Shown here piece by piece: positions 8,971-18,771 of a stretch of DNA of 45,817 nucleotides. The position numbers and the translations under genes are program-made. The notes beneath the pieces are model-generated. The model worked only from the letters and a program-made list of their open reading frames with translations. It had not been told where the DNA came from and did no database searches. This stretch comes from Rhodoplanes roseus. Lineage in GTDB: Bacteria > Pseudomonadota > Alphaproteobacteria > Rhizobiales > Xanthobacteraceae. The stretch covers positions 1 through 45,817 of the forward strand of contig NZ_NPEX01000017.1 in NCBI RefSeq assembly GCF_003258865.1, read 5' to 3'. Positions within the stretch are counted from its first letter, which is position 1. Each line of letters starts with the position of its first letter.

Positions 8971-10314
8971 TCACACGCCGGCGCTCTGGCCCGCCGCATC
9001 CGGGTCGATAATGCCGTGTCCGTAATTCCTGTTCCAGCCCGGCCCGCCCTGCACCTGGCGGGCCGTCGTGGTGATCTGCGCGAACAGGTTCCGGGGCGGC
9101 ATCGCCTGCGACGACAGGCGGGTGCGCAGCGCCGCGACGCATCCGGCCGCCACCGGGCAAGCCGCCGAGGTGCCGCTGTCCGGCGCCCCCTGCCCGAACG
9201 CCTCCGACCCGAGGAAATGCGTGTAGGCCGTGACATCCGGCTTCTGCTGGAACATGCCGGCGATCGAGGGGCCCTGCGACGAGTAACCGACCCGCGTGTC
9301 GGTGACGTCGCAGCCGGCGAGCGTCAGGACGTCGGGGCTGGCATTGGCACCCATGATGGTCTCGGTGGTGCGGGCCTGACAGCGGCCGTCGGCACACTCG
9401 CCGCCGCAATTGCCGGCCGCGAACAGGATGTCGGCCCCGGCCCGCGCCAGCACGCCGACGATCAGACTGAACGGGTGGTTCGGATTGTCGATGTAGCGGC
9501 CCGGATGACCGGGCGGGAAATCCCAGCTCGGATGGAAGATGCCCCAGCTGTTGTTGACCACCAGGGCCTTGTAGCGCAGCGCCCCACCGGGCGCGAAGGC
9601 GACGGCCCAGAACGCGATGAGCTGGGCGAAGGCCTGAAGGGCGACGCTCAAGGTGCTGCCCGTCACCGAGCCGCCCGGCGCCGTGGTGGCGAGGATCGGG
9701 TAGTCGAGCAGCGTCGCCTTCGGCGCCGCGATCAGTACGTCGTAGGCGCACATGGTGCCGTGATCGACCGGATGCTTGCCGGGACCCGAGGTGGCCCCGG
9801 CCGGCGTCCATGAATTGCCCGCGTCGAAGCGCGGAAAGGCACCGAGCTTGCGCTGCAGATGGGCGAGGTTGATCCCGGTGTCCATGATCGCCACCGCGAC
9901 GCCGTCACCGTCGAGGCCACGGGCCGCGAGCGTCGGGACGTTCAGCTTGGTGGCGACGTCGGCCGCCTTGCCGACCGGCGGCGTGCCGCCGCAGGTGAGG
10001 AACGGCGCGATGACCGGATCGGCGAAAAGCGGCCGGCCGCCGCTCTCGGTCGGGATCTCGCCGGGATCCTCGGCGTCGATGAAGCCGCGGACCGCGAAGT
10101 TCTGCGACTGCGCCGGCGCCAGCGTCTCCAGCGTCGCCCCTGCGGTGACGCCCTTTCCCACTGGCACGGCCGGAAAGGTGGGGTCGAGGGTCAGGCCAGG
10201 CGGCATCGTCGTGGCGTCGAGGGGAATTTGCGACGCGCGGCGGTCCGCCGCGGCGATCGCCGATTCGACCAGGGGCTCTTGGGCGGGCAGGATCGCGAGC
10301 ACGGGGATGCGCAT
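8971..10314 (-). CDS. Subtilisin-family (S8) serine peptidase without signal peptide
   Basis: A 447-residue peptidase with the full subtilase set: Asp145 in VAIMDTGIN, His185 in PVDHGTMCAYD, oxyanion Asn302 in FAAGNCGGEC, and Ser383 in SGTSAACPVAAG. The first ~130 residues are not a recognisable I9 propeptide and contain no hydrophobic secretion signal, which is unusual for this family. GGAGGAG at 10322-10328 (minus strand) precedes ATG 10314. Cysteines around 302-335 could form disulfides if the enzyme leaves the cytoplasm. The next gene downstream is the small companion. Confidence 0.88.
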   Translation of the reverse strand: MRIPVLAILPAQEPLVESAIAAADRRASQIPLDATTMPPGLTLDPTFPAVPVGKGVTAGATLETLAPAQSQNFAVRGFIDAEDPGEIPTESGGRPLFADPVIAPFLTCGGTPPVGKAADVATKLNVPTLAARGLDGDGVAVAIMDTGINLAHLQRKLGAFPRFDAGNSWTPAGATSGPGKHPVDHGTMCAYDVLIAAPKATLLDYPILATTAPGGSVTGSTLSVALQAFAQLIAFWAVAFAPGGALRYKALVVNNSWGIFHPSWDFPPGHPGRYIDNPNHPFSLIVGVLARAGADILFAAGNCGGECADGRCQARTTETIMGANASPDVLTLAGCDVTDTRVGYSSQGPSIAGMFQQKPDVTAYTHFLGSEAFGQGAPDSGTSAACPVAAGCVAALRTRLSSQAMPPRNLFAQITTTARQVQGGPGWNRNYGHGIIDPDAAGQSAGV

Positions 10315-10523
10315 GCCATCTCCTCCTGTCGTAGGACACCGCGGGAGTATGGCGAGGTTGCATTGATCGGCAATTCACAACCCTGGCAGGTTGTTGCAAA
10401 TCGGAAGTTGCCGCGTCGCGGCGTATCCCGCCACGAACGCGCCACATCTTCGCCCGGACGCGTGGCATAGTGCGGGCCACCGATTCGAACACATCCTGAA
10501 CAGACAGTCCGACCGACATCCCG

Positions 10524-12614
<2,091 letters not shown>

Positions 12615-12667
12615 GCGGAGCACGGCATTCGTCGTGAGCCGGGGACGCGGCCGCGCCTCTGCGCTTC

Positions 12668-12690
12668 ACCTCTCCCCGACGGGGAGAGGT
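12668..12690. repeat. ACCTCTCCCC hairpin repeat downstream of parE
   Basis: A perfect 10-bp inverted repeat with a 3-base loop, 53 bases after the parE stop. It is related to the hairpin at 2234-2254. It could help terminate parE transcription, but no T-run follows. Confidence 0.6.
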
Positions 12691-12782
12691 CGGGCCGCCG
12701 GAGGCGGACCGGGTGAGGGGGTGCCGCCCTCACCTTCGGCGCCAGGATGAACGTCCACCCGTGCACGCAGGCTCTGCGGATC

Positions 12783-13298
12783 ATGTCAGGCACGACGAAC
12801 GTTTCGATCAGGTCCGCGCACCCCGATGACGCGCCGGCGCTCGGCGCCCTCCTGACCGAAAGCTACACGGCCCTCCTCGCGCCGCGGTACGAGGCCGGGC
12901 TTCTGAGCCGCGCGCTGCCCCTGATGACGCGCGCAAACCCGCGCCTGCTGGCCTGCGGCACCTATTACGTGGCCGAGACTGCGAACGGCGCCCTGGTCGG
13001 CTGCGGCGGCTGGACGGCGGAGCGGCCGGGGACCGGCACGCTCACCGATGGCGAGGCGCATATCCGCCACTTCGCCACCCATCCGGCCCGGGTCGGAACA
13101 GGCATCGGAACGAGGCTGCTGGAGCACTGCATCGGTGAATCCGCGCGCGCCGGGTTCCGCCCCCTCCTCTGCTTCTCGACCCTGAACGCCGAAACGTTCT
13201 ACCGACGCTCCGGCTTCCTCCCGATCGCCCCGCTCGCCGTGCCCCTCACCGCAGACGTGAGCCTGCCCGCCGTCCTGATGAGACGCGACGCGATGTAG
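12783..13298 (+). CDS. GNAT-family N-acetyltransferase
   Basis: A 171-residue GNAT fold. It has the N-terminal strand VSIRSAHPDDAPALGALL, the strand AEAHIRHFATHPARVGTGIGTRLLEH with the acetyl-CoA loop RVGTGIG, and the C-terminal NAETFYRRSGF motif. The acetyl acceptor is unknown. ATG 12747 would add twelve residues without a better ribosome site, so the start is uncertain. Confidence 0.85.
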   Translation: MSGTTNVSIRSAHPDDAPALGALLTESYTALLAPRYEAGLLSRALPLMTRANPRLLACGTYYVAETANGALVGCGGWTAERPGTGTLTDGEAHIRHFATHPARVGTGIGTRLLEHCIGESARAGFRPLLCFSTLNAETFYRRSGFLPIAPLAVPLTADVSLPAVLMRRDAM

Positions 13299-13578
13299 GC
13301 GCGGCTGGACGCGGGCTCGATCCCACGCCTGGATGAACGGCGATCGACGTCCGGGATCGTCACGCACGGTCCTGCGGCAGGGCCGCTTCGTCGGGTCGAG
13401 CCTCGCCCGGTCGTCCCGAGGCGCCCGGCGGAGCCGGGCCTCGAAGGATGCGTCAGGCGGGGGAGCCGAAGGTGATGCACGCCGACATGACTCCGTCGGT
13501 TGTCCCCTATTGCCCTCTTCTCCGCCGCCGCCGGTTATGCTACCTCCGGTTGCATTACCGTATGACAGGGGCGGGGCC
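13299..13578. repeat. Intergenic stretch with a REP-like hairpin
   Basis: No gene seen. It contains a strong hairpin at 13418-13442: GAG-GC-GCCCGGC, loop GGA, GCCGGGC-CTC. The surrounding bases resemble the dispersed repeats found between Rhizobiales genes. Confidence 0.5.
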
Positions 13579-14093
13579 ATGCTGAACTACACCTGGACGT
13601 GCCGCTGCTGCGGACAGCCGCAGGAGGGGCTGCCGCTCGCGTGGGGGAGTCCGACACCGGGCCCTTATGACGCCTTGCCGGACGGCGAGCGCGAGAGCCG
13701 CGCCGTCATCAACGCTGACTGCTGCATCATCGACGATCGCGAGTTCTACATCCGCGGCCTGATCGTGTTGCCGATCATCGGTCGCCCGGAGGACTTCCAG
13801 TGGATCGTCTGGTGCTCGGTGTCCGAGGACGACTATCAGCGGCTCGGCGAGAGCTGGGACGATCCGGACCGCGCCCGAACCGCTCCCGTGGTCACCTGGC
13901 TGGCCAGCGCCCTCTCCTCCTACGAGCCGGGCACGCTCGGCCTGAAGGCCATGTTGCACGTCCGCGATCCCGGCCTGGCCCCGCTGGTCGAGCTCGAGCC
14001 GACCGACCATCCGCTCGCCGTCGAGCAGCGCGAGGTATCTCCCTCGCCCACGTGATCGCCATCGCCGAGCGGAACCTGTTTCACGGAGACTGA
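13579..14093 (+). pseudogene. DUF2199-family protein gene with one-base frameshift near its 3' end
   Basis: Residues 1-152 match DUF2199 strongly: an N-terminal CRCC zinc-like motif, LPDGERESRAVINADCCIID, then EFYIRGLIVLPIIG and HVRDPGLAPLVELEP. After the codon for Glu at 14032-14034 the frame reads VSPSPT and stops at 14055. In the -1 frame the expected family ending GISLAHVIAIAERNLF continues to a TGA at 14091-14093. Adding a single G to the GG at 14034-14035 restores a 171-residue protein. This is either a recent inactivating deletion or a sequencing error in a short G-run. Confidence 0.75.
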
Positions 14094-14128
14094 GCGACAG
14101 CAGCGACGTAGCCCGGCTGGAGCGCAGT

Positions 14129-14215
14129 CGTAGGGTGGGTGGAGCCGAAGGCGATACCCACCGACGCGATGGCGCGCCAATGATGGGTATCGCCTGCGGC
14201 TCCACCCATCCTACG
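14129..14215. repeat. Large imperfect inverted repeat (32-bp arms)
   Basis: Arms at 14129-14160 and 14184-14215 are complementary at 30 of 32 positions (start CGTAGGGTGGGTGGAGCC, end GGCTCCACCCATCCTACG). The loop is 23 bases. It is a mobile-looking intergenic repeat of a type common in proteobacteria, and it ends two bases from the stop of the AT-rich gene next to it. Confidence 0.85.
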
Positions 14216-14216
14216 C

Positions 14217-14987
14217 CTAAAATGGAATATCATCGTCCAGATCGGCTGGACGATGGGAAGCCGCTTCGGACGAGCGGAGCGCTTCTTTCCTGGGTCCGGT
14301 TATCGCCATTGGGGAAACCGCAGATGGCAATCGCCGCATCTCGTCTTCCGCCTGCTTTGCTTCACCAACAGACCGCAATATATTAGTAATTAGCTTATTA
14401 GCCAAATCGGCAGTCGCACCAAATCCACCCGGAGCGCTAACAAGCGTAATTGCCAGAACCGTGACGGCCATAAGGCTCAACCGTCTTTTTTCGAGCTCGG
14501 ATTCGAATTCATCCAACTTTCGAAGAAGCGCGTTCCGTCGGATTTCATCAACACCCTCCGCTTTCTCAATCAACTCTCGCAGGTGAAATATATAAGTACG
14601 GATCGCACTTTTCGTATCCGGAGATATTAAAACAGAGTCCTTCTTTACTCTAGAATTATTATCAAGCAGAATCTGAGTTAAATAATGATCCAGATCAGAC
14701 CCGAACTGCCGATGAGCATCAGCATCGAAATCTTTAATTCGCGGAACTGAAAGCGATGCAATTGGCTCAATACTGTAGTTTTTTGCAGCAGCGACCACTA
14801 CATTCATAAAACCCTGGCGGGCCTCTTGAAGCTCATCCCATCCGCCGGGATCGTCGGAACTGATCTCCGAGGTTCTTTCTCTTAACCTCGCCTTGGCAAT
14901 CCGAACGAATTCAATGAAAGCCGCAGGCGGGTCATGATCCGGGAGGTCTTCGATCTCAGCTTGGGAAATGAAATCGAAAATCATCAT
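14217..14987 (-). CDS. Foreign one-helix membrane protein with SSB-type C-terminal tail
   Basis: A 256-residue protein of no family I can name. Sampled lines are only 30-40 % G+C against about 70 % around it, so it was acquired by transfer. Residues 1-165 are charged and mostly helical. Residues 171-187 (SLMAVTVLAITLVSAPG) form one likely membrane helix. The last residues are ADLDDDIPF, identical in its final six to the tail by which SSB recruits its partner proteins. No OB-fold is visible, so it is not an SSB. ATG codons at 14987 and 14984 are both possible starts. A role in phage-plasmid conflict or DNA metabolism is inference. Confidence 0.8.
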   Translation of the reverse strand: MMIFDFISQAEIEDLPDHDPPAAFIEFVRIAKARLRERTSEISSDDPGGWDELQEARQGFMNVVVAAAKNYSIEPIASLSVPRIKDFDADAHRQFGSDLDHYLTQILLDNNSRVKKDSVLISPDTKSAIRTYIFHLRELIEKAEGVDEIRRNALLRKLDEFESELEKRRLSLMAVTVLAITLVSAPGGFGATADLANKLITNILRSVGEAKQAEDEMRRLPSAVSPMAITGPRKEALRSSEAASHRPADLDDDIPF

Positions 14988-15129
14988 CTTTCAGCTGCCC
15001 TCAAAAAAGAGTGCTTGATTGCCCATCGAACCGAGGCCGCGGCGCGCTCTATGATTTGCGCTTCGATCTGCCGAGTTCCGAGGTCAATCTACATTATGTA
15101 CTTTCGCCTGTCGTTCCTGGAGGCGTGGC

Positions 15130-15372
15130 ATGCCCATTTCGGCCGTGAAGCGTGATCCGACCGCCGTGGCCGTCGCCGTGACGGACGATCGTCTGGTGGT
15201 CACGCTGGCGGACGGGCGGGAGGTCGCGGCGCCGCTGGTGTGGTTTCCGCGCCTCGTCGACGCGACGGCGGCGCAGCGCGGCCACTGGCGGCTGATCGGC
15301 CGCGGCCAAGGCATCCACTGGCCCGATCTCGACGAGGACGTGTCGGTCGCGAGCCTGTTGAAGGCGAGCTGA
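15130..15372 (+). CDS. DUF2442 domain protein
   Basis: An 80-residue protein matching DUF2442: AVTDDRLVVTLADGREVAAPL, then FPRL, and the ending WRLIGRGQGIHWPDLDEDVSV. The ATG at 15130 has TGGAGG about nine bases upstream. DUF2442 genes often lie beside DUF4160 genes as a suspected toxin-antitoxin-like pair; I see no intact DUF4160 partner in the 140 bases upstream. High G+C here shows the AT-rich insert ends before it. Confidence 0.85.
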   Translation: MPISAVKRDPTAVAVAVTDDRLVVTLADGREVAAPLVWFPRLVDATAAQRGHWRLIGRGQGIHWPDLDEDVSVASLLKAS

Positions 15373-15888
15373 GCCGCGAGCTTTCAAGCCGTTATACGAA
15401 GTCCGCCTGATCAGTTCCGTGTCATTCCGGGGCGCGCCGAAGGTGCGAACCCGGAATCCAGCGGCAACTGCCGTGTTTGTGGCTGGATTCCGGGTCCGGC
15501 GCTTCGCGCCGTCCCGGAATGACCGAGGCGCTCGCACAAAATCCGTATGAGAGCGGTTGGCGGTAGCGAGGGCTGCGCGCGTCGGCCGCCCGCTTCGTAG
15601 CCTGGATGGAGCGCGAGCGACATCCGGGGCGGGCCGCAACACGGATCCCGGGTTTCGTTTCACTCAACCCGGGCTACGGGCTACGGGCACGGGCTACGGG
15701 TGCTCGTGGTCGACATTCGATCGCGCCACCGGGGTCCTGATCAGAATTTCCAGCACATGAGACAACAACTATAATTCACGCACTACCACGAACACACCCT
15801 TTGCTTGCAGCCTTCCGGCCGCCTCGGCATAGTTGGGGGCGCGCTCGCGCTGCGTCACGTCGCGGGCCGCTCAGGGGGAGTGCGTCGC
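15373..15888. repeat. 516-bp intergenic region built of two dispersed repeats
   Basis: No gene seen. One inverted repeat spans 15421-15523 with outer arms GTCATTCCGG/CCGGAATGAC and inner arms at 15449-15461 and 15483-15495. A second element (15597-15678) starts CGTAGCCTGGATGG and ends with the hairpin CCCGGGTT (15647-15654) / AACCCGGG (15666-15673). The last 36 bases of it recur unchanged at 29780-29815. The transporter's ribosome site is at the right end. Confidence 0.8.
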
Positions 15889-16500
15889 ATGGCAGAGCAG
15901 AAAGTCGGAAATCCCGCCGTGGTCGGGCTGGCCGGATTCGGCCTCACCACGATGGTGCTGCAGTTCCACAATGTCGGCTGGATGGGCATCGGCCCGGTGG
16001 TGTGGCTCGGGCTGATCTTCGGCGGCTTCGCCCAGATGGTCGCCGGCCTGCAGGAGATGAAGACCGGCAACAATTTCGGCTACTGCGCCTTCACGGCCTA
16101 TGGCTGCTTCTGGATCGCGCTGGCGCTGCTGCTGATCGGCAACCACTACAATCTCTACGTCTCCAGCAAGAGCGACATCGGCTGGTTCCTGATCGCCTGG
16201 ACGCTGTTCACGGCGATCCTGTGGGTCGGGGCGCTGCGCATCTCGGGCGCGCTGGCGCTCACCTTCACGCTGCTGCTCGGCGGCTTCGTGCTGCTCGATC
16301 TCGCCCATTTCGGCTTTCCCGAGCTGACCGTCGTGGCCGGCTACGAGCTGATGCTGTGCGCCGCCATGGCCTGGTACATTATGGCGCATCTGATCTTCGC
16401 CGACGTGTTCGGCCGCGATGTCCTGCCGGTGGGCAAGCCGTGGCTCCGCGCGCCCGCCGCACCGGTCGCGACCCTGAAGGTCGCCGGCGCAACAGCCTGA
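15889..16500 (+). CDS. SatP/YaaH-type acetate uptake transporter
   Basis: A 203-residue member of the acetate uptake (GPR1/FUN34/YaaH) family, with six likely membrane helices. The family signature is present near the start as NPAVVGLAGFGLTTMVLQ. The second half keeps the GFVLLDLAHF and Ala-rich helix pattern. It probably moves acetate or succinate with protons across the inner membrane. AGGGGGAG at 15873-15880 precedes ATG 15889. The Cache protein gene follows by 31 bases, suggesting one operon. Confidence 0.87.
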   Translation: MAEQKVGNPAVVGLAGFGLTTMVLQFHNVGWMGIGPVVWLGLIFGGFAQMVAGLQEMKTGNNFGYCAFTAYGCFWIALALLLIGNHYNLYVSSKSDIGWFLIAWTLFTAILWVGALRISGALALTFTLLLGGFVLLDLAHFGFPELTVVAGYELMLCAAMAWYIMAHLIFADVFGRDVLPVGKPWLRAPAAPVATLKVAGATA

Positions 16501-16531
16501 CGCGACACGAGCGAACAGTCGGAGAGTCATC

Positions 16532-17092
16532 ATGCGCGCAAGGACACTGATGGTGGCCGCCGCGGCGGCGCTCGCCGGTGCGGCCGGCTTCCTGCCCGGC
16601 ATCGCCGCGGCGGCCGAGGACGCGGCGTCGCCCGAGGAGGTGGTCGCGAAAGTGGGGGCGGCCTCGCGCTTCCTCAACGAGAAGGGCGCCTCGGGCATCG
16701 CCGAGTTCAACAATGCCAGCGGCCGCTGGGTGTGGAAGGACTCCTACGTGTTCATCTACGACTGCCGGCTCGACCGCATGGTGGCGCATCCGCTGCGGCC
16801 GGATCTGGTCGGCCGGCCGATCATGCAGATCACCGACAACAACGGCCGTCTCATCTTCAAGGATCTGTGCAAGGCCGGCGGCGACAAGCGCGGCGGCTGG
16901 GTCGAGTATCTGTGGACCCGGCCGGGCGCCGGCGGCGTGTCGCGAAAAATCTCCTACGCGCTCGGCGCCGACATCGCCTTCTCGACCGGCCTCCAGGTGG
17001 CCGCCGGCGTCTACGACGACACCGCCTCGGCCGCCGCTCTCGCCAAGCTCACCGACAAGATGGCGGACCCGGCCAAGTATCCGGCGCACTGA
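16532..17092 (+). CDS. Periplasmic single Cache domain protein
   Basis: A 186-residue protein. Residues 1-28 are a clear signal peptide ending GIAAAAED. The rest is a stand-alone sCache ligand-binding domain: the WVWKDSYVFIYDCRLDRMVAHP and GRPIMQITDNNGRLIF segments and GGWVEYLWTRPG are typical. There is no membrane anchor or kinase part, so it may act as a soluble ligand-binding partner. Its location behind the acetate transporter suggests a small carboxylate ligand; that is inference. Confidence 0.83.
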   Translation: MRARTLMVAAAAALAGAAGFLPGIAAAAEDAASPEEVVAKVGAASRFLNEKGASGIAEFNNASGRWVWKDSYVFIYDCRLDRMVAHPLRPDLVGRPIMQITDNNGRLIFKDLCKAGGDKRGGWVEYLWTRPGAGGVSRKISYALGADIAFSTGLQVAAGVYDDTASAAALAKLTDKMADPAKYPAH

Positions 17093-17171
17093 CTGATCCA
17101 GGGTATCGATCGGCGATCCACCGCTGCGGCCGGGCGTCTCCCGGCCGCAGCGGGCGTGGGCAACAGGCCGC

Positions 17172-17205
17172 TTGACTTTAATACGTCCGTACGTATTATC
17201 AGCTC
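17172..17205 (+). promoter_or_regulatory. TetR-gene promoter overlapped by palindromic operator
   Basis: -35 TTGACT (17172-17177) and -10 TATTAT (17194-17199) are 16 bases apart. Between them is TAATACGT-CCGT-ACGTATTA (17179-17198), an 8-bp perfect inverted repeat. The predicted start of transcription, about 17206, is the A of the ATG, so the mRNA would have no leader. This type of palindrome is a usual TetR-family site; autorepression is the natural reading. Confidence 0.7.
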
Positions 17206-17820
17206 ATGCCCAAGCGATCTCTCAAGGACGACATCGTCGCCGCCGGACTTCGGGTGATGTTCCGCACCGGCTACAACGGCTCCAGCGTGCGCGACATCGT
17301 CGCCGAGGCGGGCGCGCCGCAGGGCTCGTTCACCAACCACTTCCGCTCCAAGGAGGCGTTCGCCGAGGCGGTGCTGGACCGCTACTTCGCCCACGTGAAA
17401 GGCCTCGTCCGCGACGCGATGGACGACCCCACCCTGACGCCGCGTGACAAGCTGCGGCGCTATCTCGACATCATCACGGGGCGGCTGGAGCGCGACGGCT
17501 TCTCGCGCGGCTGCCTGATCGGCGACTTCAGCCTGGAGGCGGCGCCGCAGAGCGAGCCGCTGCGCGCCCGCCTGGCCGCCATCTACGCCGAGTGGCGCGT
17601 CCCCTTCGCGCGCTGCATCGCCGCCGCGCAGGCGGCCGGCGAGATCGCCACGACCTTCGACCCCGACGAGCTCGCCGAGTTCCTGCTCGCCTCGTGGCAG
17701 GGCGCCATCCTGCGCATGAAGGTCGAGCGCGGGCCGGCGCCGCTGGAGCGCTTCAAGGCGATCGTCTTCGCCACCGTGTTCGCCCCAGTGTCCACCCCCG
17801 AGCCCAAGGAGCCGACATGA
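17206..17820 (+). CDS. TetR/AcrR-family repressor
   Basis: A 204-residue regulator. The N-terminal HTH covers about residues 8-52 (SVRDIVAEAGAPQGSFTNHF followed by SKEAF). The C-terminal domain, with RGCLIGDFSLE, is of the ligand-binding type seen in short-chain and xenobiotic-responsive TetR proteins. Its operator lies in its own promoter. Its stop overlaps the dehalogenase start (ATGA at 17817), so both are made from one message and the regulator probably controls the enzyme in response to a substrate-like ligand. Confidence 0.9.
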   Translation: MPKRSLKDDIVAAGLRVMFRTGYNGSSVRDIVAEAGAPQGSFTNHFRSKEAFAEAVLDRYFAHVKGLVRDAMDDPTLTPRDKLRRYLDIITGRLERDGFSRGCLIGDFSLEAAPQSEPLRARLAAIYAEWRVPFARCIAAAQAAGEIATTFDPDELAEFLLASWQGAILRMKVERGPAPLERFKAIVFATVFAPVSTPEPKEPT

Positions 17821-18740
17821 CCGGAGCCGACATGACCCCTGCCCTGTCAGAGATCCCCGTCCTCTCCTCCACCATGGCGTATCGCGAGACGCCGATGCCG
17901 CGGGAGCGCACCGTGCTGTTCCTGCACGGCAACCCGACCTCGTCCTACATCTGGCGCAACATCATCCCGCACGTGGCGCCAGTGGCGCGCTGCATCGCGC
18001 CGGACCTGATCGGCTTCGGCGCCTCCGGCAAGCCCGACATCGCCTACCGCTTCGCCGACCACGCCCGCTTCCTCGACGCCTTCCTGGATCGGCTCGGCAT
18101 CACGCAGGCCTATCTGGTGGCGCAGGACTGGGGCACGGCGCTCGCCTTCCATCTGGCGGCGCGCCGGCCGGACCTGGTGCGCGGCCTCGCCTTCATGGAG
18201 TTCATCCGTCCGGCGCCGCGCTGGGAGGACTTTCATCAGGTTCCGGCGGCGCGCGAGACGTTCAAGCAGTTTCGCACGCCCGGCGCCGGCGAGGCGATGA
18301 TCCTGCACGACAACGTCTTCGTCGAACGGGTATTGCCGCGCGGCGTCAAGCGCACGCTCTCCGAGGCCGAGATGGCGGTCTACCGGGCCCCGTTCCCGAC
18401 GCCCGAGACGCGCCGTCCGGTCTGGCGCTTCCCCAACGAGCTGCCGATCGAAGGCGAGCCCGCCGACGTGTGGGCGCTGCTGGCGGAGGCGCATGCGGCG
18501 CTGCGCGCCTCGCGCTATCCGAAGCTGCTGTTCGTCGGCGATCCGGGCGCCCTGGTCTCGCCGGCCTTCGCGGCGGAGTTCGCCGCGACCCTCACGGACT
18601 GCCGCGTGGTGCCGCTCGGTCCCGGCGCGCATTTCCTGCAGGAGGACCACCCGGACACGATCGGCCGCACCGTCGCGGAGTGGATCGTCGCCGTGGAGGC
18701 GAGAGGCACCGACGCGCCGTCCGCACTCCCCCGGCCCTGA
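17817..18740 (+). CDS. Haloalkane dehalogenase, subfamily II type
   Basis: An alpha/beta-hydrolase predicted to hydrolyse carbon-halogen bonds of haloalkanes. Counting from ATG 17817 (307 residues), the pentad is Asn39 (HGNPTSS), nucleophile Asp104 and Trp105 (VAQDWGTA), acid Glu128 (FMEFIRP) and His272 (GAHFLQED). These positions nearly coincide with DhaA of Rhodococcus (Asn41, Asp106, Trp107, Glu130, His272). A second ATG at 17832 comes from a 15-bp tandem duplication and also has its own GGAG. The gene is translationally coupled to the TetR gene. Confidence 0.92.
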   Translation: MTGADMTPALSEIPVLSSTMAYRETPMPRERTVLFLHGNPTSSYIWRNIIPHVAPVARCIAPDLIGFGASGKPDIAYRFADHARFLDAFLDRLGITQAYLVAQDWGTALAFHLAARRPDLVRGLAFMEFIRPAPRWEDFHQVPAARETFKQFRTPGAGEAMILHDNVFVERVLPRGVKRTLSEAEMAVYRAPFPTPETRRPVWRFPNELPIEGEPADVWALLAEAHAALRASRYPKLLFVGDPGALVSPAFAAEFAATLTDCRVVPLGPGAHFLQEDHPDTIGRTVAEWIVAVEARGTDAPSALPRP

Positions 18741-18771
18741 GCGCGGCCCGCGCCGCGCGGCGGCGACACCG

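Noticed and set aside
13311-13345. tRNA-like T-loop sequence
   Set aside because: No matching acceptor stem, anticodon arm or CCA end could be built around it.
15000-15129. Possible DUF4160 partner upstream of the DUF2442 gene
   Set aside because: No start, no recognisable DUF4160 motif and several frame breaks; only about 130 bases available.
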